This document shows positions 61,601 through 64,000 of a stretch of DNA of 64,000 nt, in pieces. The stretch spans positions 46,197,167 to 46,261,166 of the forward strand of contig NC_041011.1 of the NCBI RefSeq assembly GCF_004193775.1. Reading direction: 5' to 3'. This DNA is from Glycine soja. Taxonomy: Eukaryota > Streptophyta > Magnoliopsida > Fabales > Fabaceae. The position numbers were made by a program, and so were the translations under genes. Positions within the stretch are counted from its first letter, which is position 1, and each line of letters starts with the position of its first letter. The notes beneath the pieces are model-generated. The model was not told the origin of the DNA. It worked only from the letters and a program-made list of their open reading frames with translations, and did no database searches.

Positions 61601-64000
61601 TCTTTAATAAATAAAACCATGCACATTACATGTATTTCTACGGATATCTATATGCATTAGGTTTATGTCTGATTACCATCCTTACAAAAGATGTCATTAC
61701 AAGAATATATACTAGTTACCCTTCGTACCTTGAATTTAGAGGACACACAAACTTGAATTATCAGTAAGTCTAGTCCAACAATTTACTACCATCAATGAAT
61801 TGATTAAATTTTTTTAAGTTAAACCGTTTAAAAAATTATTAAATAAAATTAATTAGTTAACCCAACTCGATAAGTCTGATTGATACACACACAACACACG
61901 AGTTTTAAAAAATAAATACTAAATAATTTTAAGTGTAGAATTTTATTTTTTTTATCTTATAAATCCAACCACCCAATTTGATTCAATTTATATATTCTCA
62001 ACTGGGTCATATAGTTTGATTCAAAATATAAAATTAATATTAATTAAGTAAAATAAATTCAAACCTAATTTTTACATCTTCCTATTTTAGTTAATTAATT
62101 CAAGTATTTTTATCGTTGTGTAGTTAACTGTGATAACTAGAACATTAATTTTACACCTGCAGATGTATATGCAAAACGATGACATTTGGAGAATGCACGT
62201 TCTTTCTTCTTTTTTTTCTTTTTTGTTTCTACAACCCAGATAAAGAGAATGCATGTTTTTGTTAAGTTAAAATGTTATTTTATTTTCGTTTTTAGTTTTC
62301 TTATTTTTAATTGAGATATTTTATTTATATTTTTAAAAGATTGGTTAAATTACTTATTTGGTCCCTTTAGTTTCATGATTTATATTTTTTAGTCTCTATA
62401 ATTTGAAAATGATTTTTTTATTCTTTATGATTAAATTTTAATTCTCTTTTAGTGTCGATAGTTTGAAACTGATAAATACTACATTATTTTGTAATGACCT
62501 AAATAAATTTTAAATTAGAATAAAAAATAAGATTAAATGATGAAACATTATAAAAAAATTCACATTAAAAACACTTTAAGTTATGTTTAATTTATATGTA
62601 TTAATCTTTATATAACACTTTGAATGTCAAAATGTAAATTTGAGTTTAACTTAATAACAAAAAAATTTGTTGTTACTAATGGTGTTTCTCCCTCTTTCCT
62701 CAAACTACAGAGCCACCACCCAGCTAGCTACTGTCGTCGCAAGCCACCACGCACCAAAGCTACCCACCCACCTTGCAAGTTGTCGCCATCGCTACACAAA
62801 ACTTATAACCAAGAGTAGAATCAACAATCAACAAAAAGCAACTAAGAGAAATTAAGTAAAGAAAAGAGAGAAAATATAAAGAAAAAGTCATTGCGGTCAT
62901 ACCTGCAAATGTTGGGAGGGAGAGGAAAGATTTAGGCAAGAGAATGAGACGAAAGAGTAGGGTTGTTGGTGGTAGCTAGAAAGGTCATAAAATTAGCAAC
63001 TACAATTTTTTTTTTTAAAATATTCATTACGAAAAGTCATTAGATTATGCTCGATAAAATTAGTTGATAACTGATCGTTTGAAGTTAACTTATTAAATAT
63101 TATAAGATTCGATAAAATTAATTATTGAAAAATATAAAATGAGAAAAAAATAATAAAATTATGATTTATTTAAAAATAATAATAAAAAAATGATATATTA
63201 AAAATAAAAGTAAAAAAGATATGAAAAACTAAAAATTAAAATTAGTGTTTTAAAAAAATTTACTTCAAAAAGAATATTTCAAAAAACATTAAAAATTACT
63301 TAAAAAAATTTATTTATCGAACAGTTAAATAAGTTTTTTAATAAATAAATAAAATTTAAAACTAACTAAAATAAATTGGTGAACATAACCTTACAAAAAA
63401 AACACTTTTTTTGGAATTATTAATTTACAACTATTTAATTTACCAACGACTTGACCTTCACTAATTGGGATTGTCTCATGCCTTATGCTAATTAATTGTC
63501 CGTTGTTGGTGATATTAATTTACAACAATTAACTGACAACTTAATTAAAATATATTGAAGATATGATGATTTTTTGTTCTTTCATTATATTATAGATTAT
63601 TTTATTAGAGTTTAATTTTTATGTAGTTATAATATAAAGAAAAGACAAGGACGGATACGGGGGTAGCACGGGCTTCAGTCCCCCTCTCTCTCAAAAGCTT
63701 TTTATTTCTTTTAGTAACCTTTTCTTAAATTTTTTAATTAATATATAATAATTAATGAAATATACACTATTTATAGTAAAAATATATATACTTATTAATA
63801 AATCTAATAATATATATATTATCAATGATTATATATTAATTTTTAATAATATTTGTTATCATTAATTATAATTTAACTCAAAGAAATATGTATACTAATT
63901 AATAGATACGATAAGAGTGACATTTTTATATTTTTTTTTATCAATTTTTATTAAAATTATATTATAAACATATTAGTATATAATGTTTATATATAATTGT
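55631..64000. other. Gene-free AT-rich region to window end
   Basis: No coding gene is supported. It contains a small inverted repeat at 61398-61590, an unexplained GC-richer patch at 62676-62990, and a GC-rich phrase at 63645-63695 that may be the edge of a transposon. The first few hundred bases hold the GRAS 3'UTR. Confidence 0.55.
61398..61590. repeat. Small foldback repeat
   Basis: Left-arm phrases (AGTTCATGTAAACAAATTTAG and AGTTCCTATAAAATCAAAAT) reappear as imperfect reverse complements around 61511-61590. The pattern resembles the larger foldback element at 15187-15838 and is probably a related MITE-like family. Confidence 0.4.

Noticed and set aside
1..64000. CRISPR arrays, operons, prophage or bacterial mobile elements
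   Set aside because: The sequence is plant nuclear DNA with introns; no regularly spaced direct repeats or bacterial gene clusters occur.

Overview
The window reads as AT-rich nuclear DNA of a flowering plant, most likely a legume and plausibly soybean or a close relative. The reasons are the intron-rich genes, the plant gene families, the RTE- and L1-type LINEs, SINE- and MITE-like elements, long TA microsatellites, and a GRAS gene resembling proteins from plants that host mycorrhiza. The species is inferred; nothing in the sequence names it.

Layout. 1-6.5 kb is gene-free and holds a tRNA-like SINE fragment and decayed repeat sequence. 6514-9642 is a nearly complete RTE-type LINE with a perfect 19-bp target-site duplication and a broken reading frame. 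10304-14690 (minus strand) is a complete cytosolic alkaline/neutral invertase gene with four coding exons and a probable 5'UTR intron. 14.7-33.4 kb has no supported gene. It holds a foldback repeat, a decayed L1-type LINE, a diverged 170-bp tandem duplication, TA microsatellites and a 559-bp non-autonomous hAT-like element with an 8-bp target duplication. 33468-35758 (minus) is a four-exon gene for a small RRM protein resembling RBM7, behind a telo-box plus site II promoter. 37783-39415 is an exon-depleted pseudogene copy of the next gene. 41087-48171 (plus) is an intact 13-exon EMB8-like alpha/beta hydrolase whose introns carry a LINE fragment, a Tourist-like MITE and an Au-like SINE. 54233-55630 (plus) is an intronless GRAS transcription regulator. 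55.6-64 kb shows no gene.

The four intact genes are functionally unrelated: sucrose cleavage, RNA surveillance or processing, a membrane-linked hydrolase, and transcriptional control. They form no operon or pathway cluster. The clearest local history is the tandem duplication of the EMB8-like gene, followed by decay of the upstream copy. I found no sign of a new biological system. The most informative observations are the two transposon insertions with exact target duplications, the EMB8-like pseudogene, and the EAR-like motif in the GRAS protein. Exon borders come from reading splice sites and protein continuity by eye, and UTR ends are estimates.
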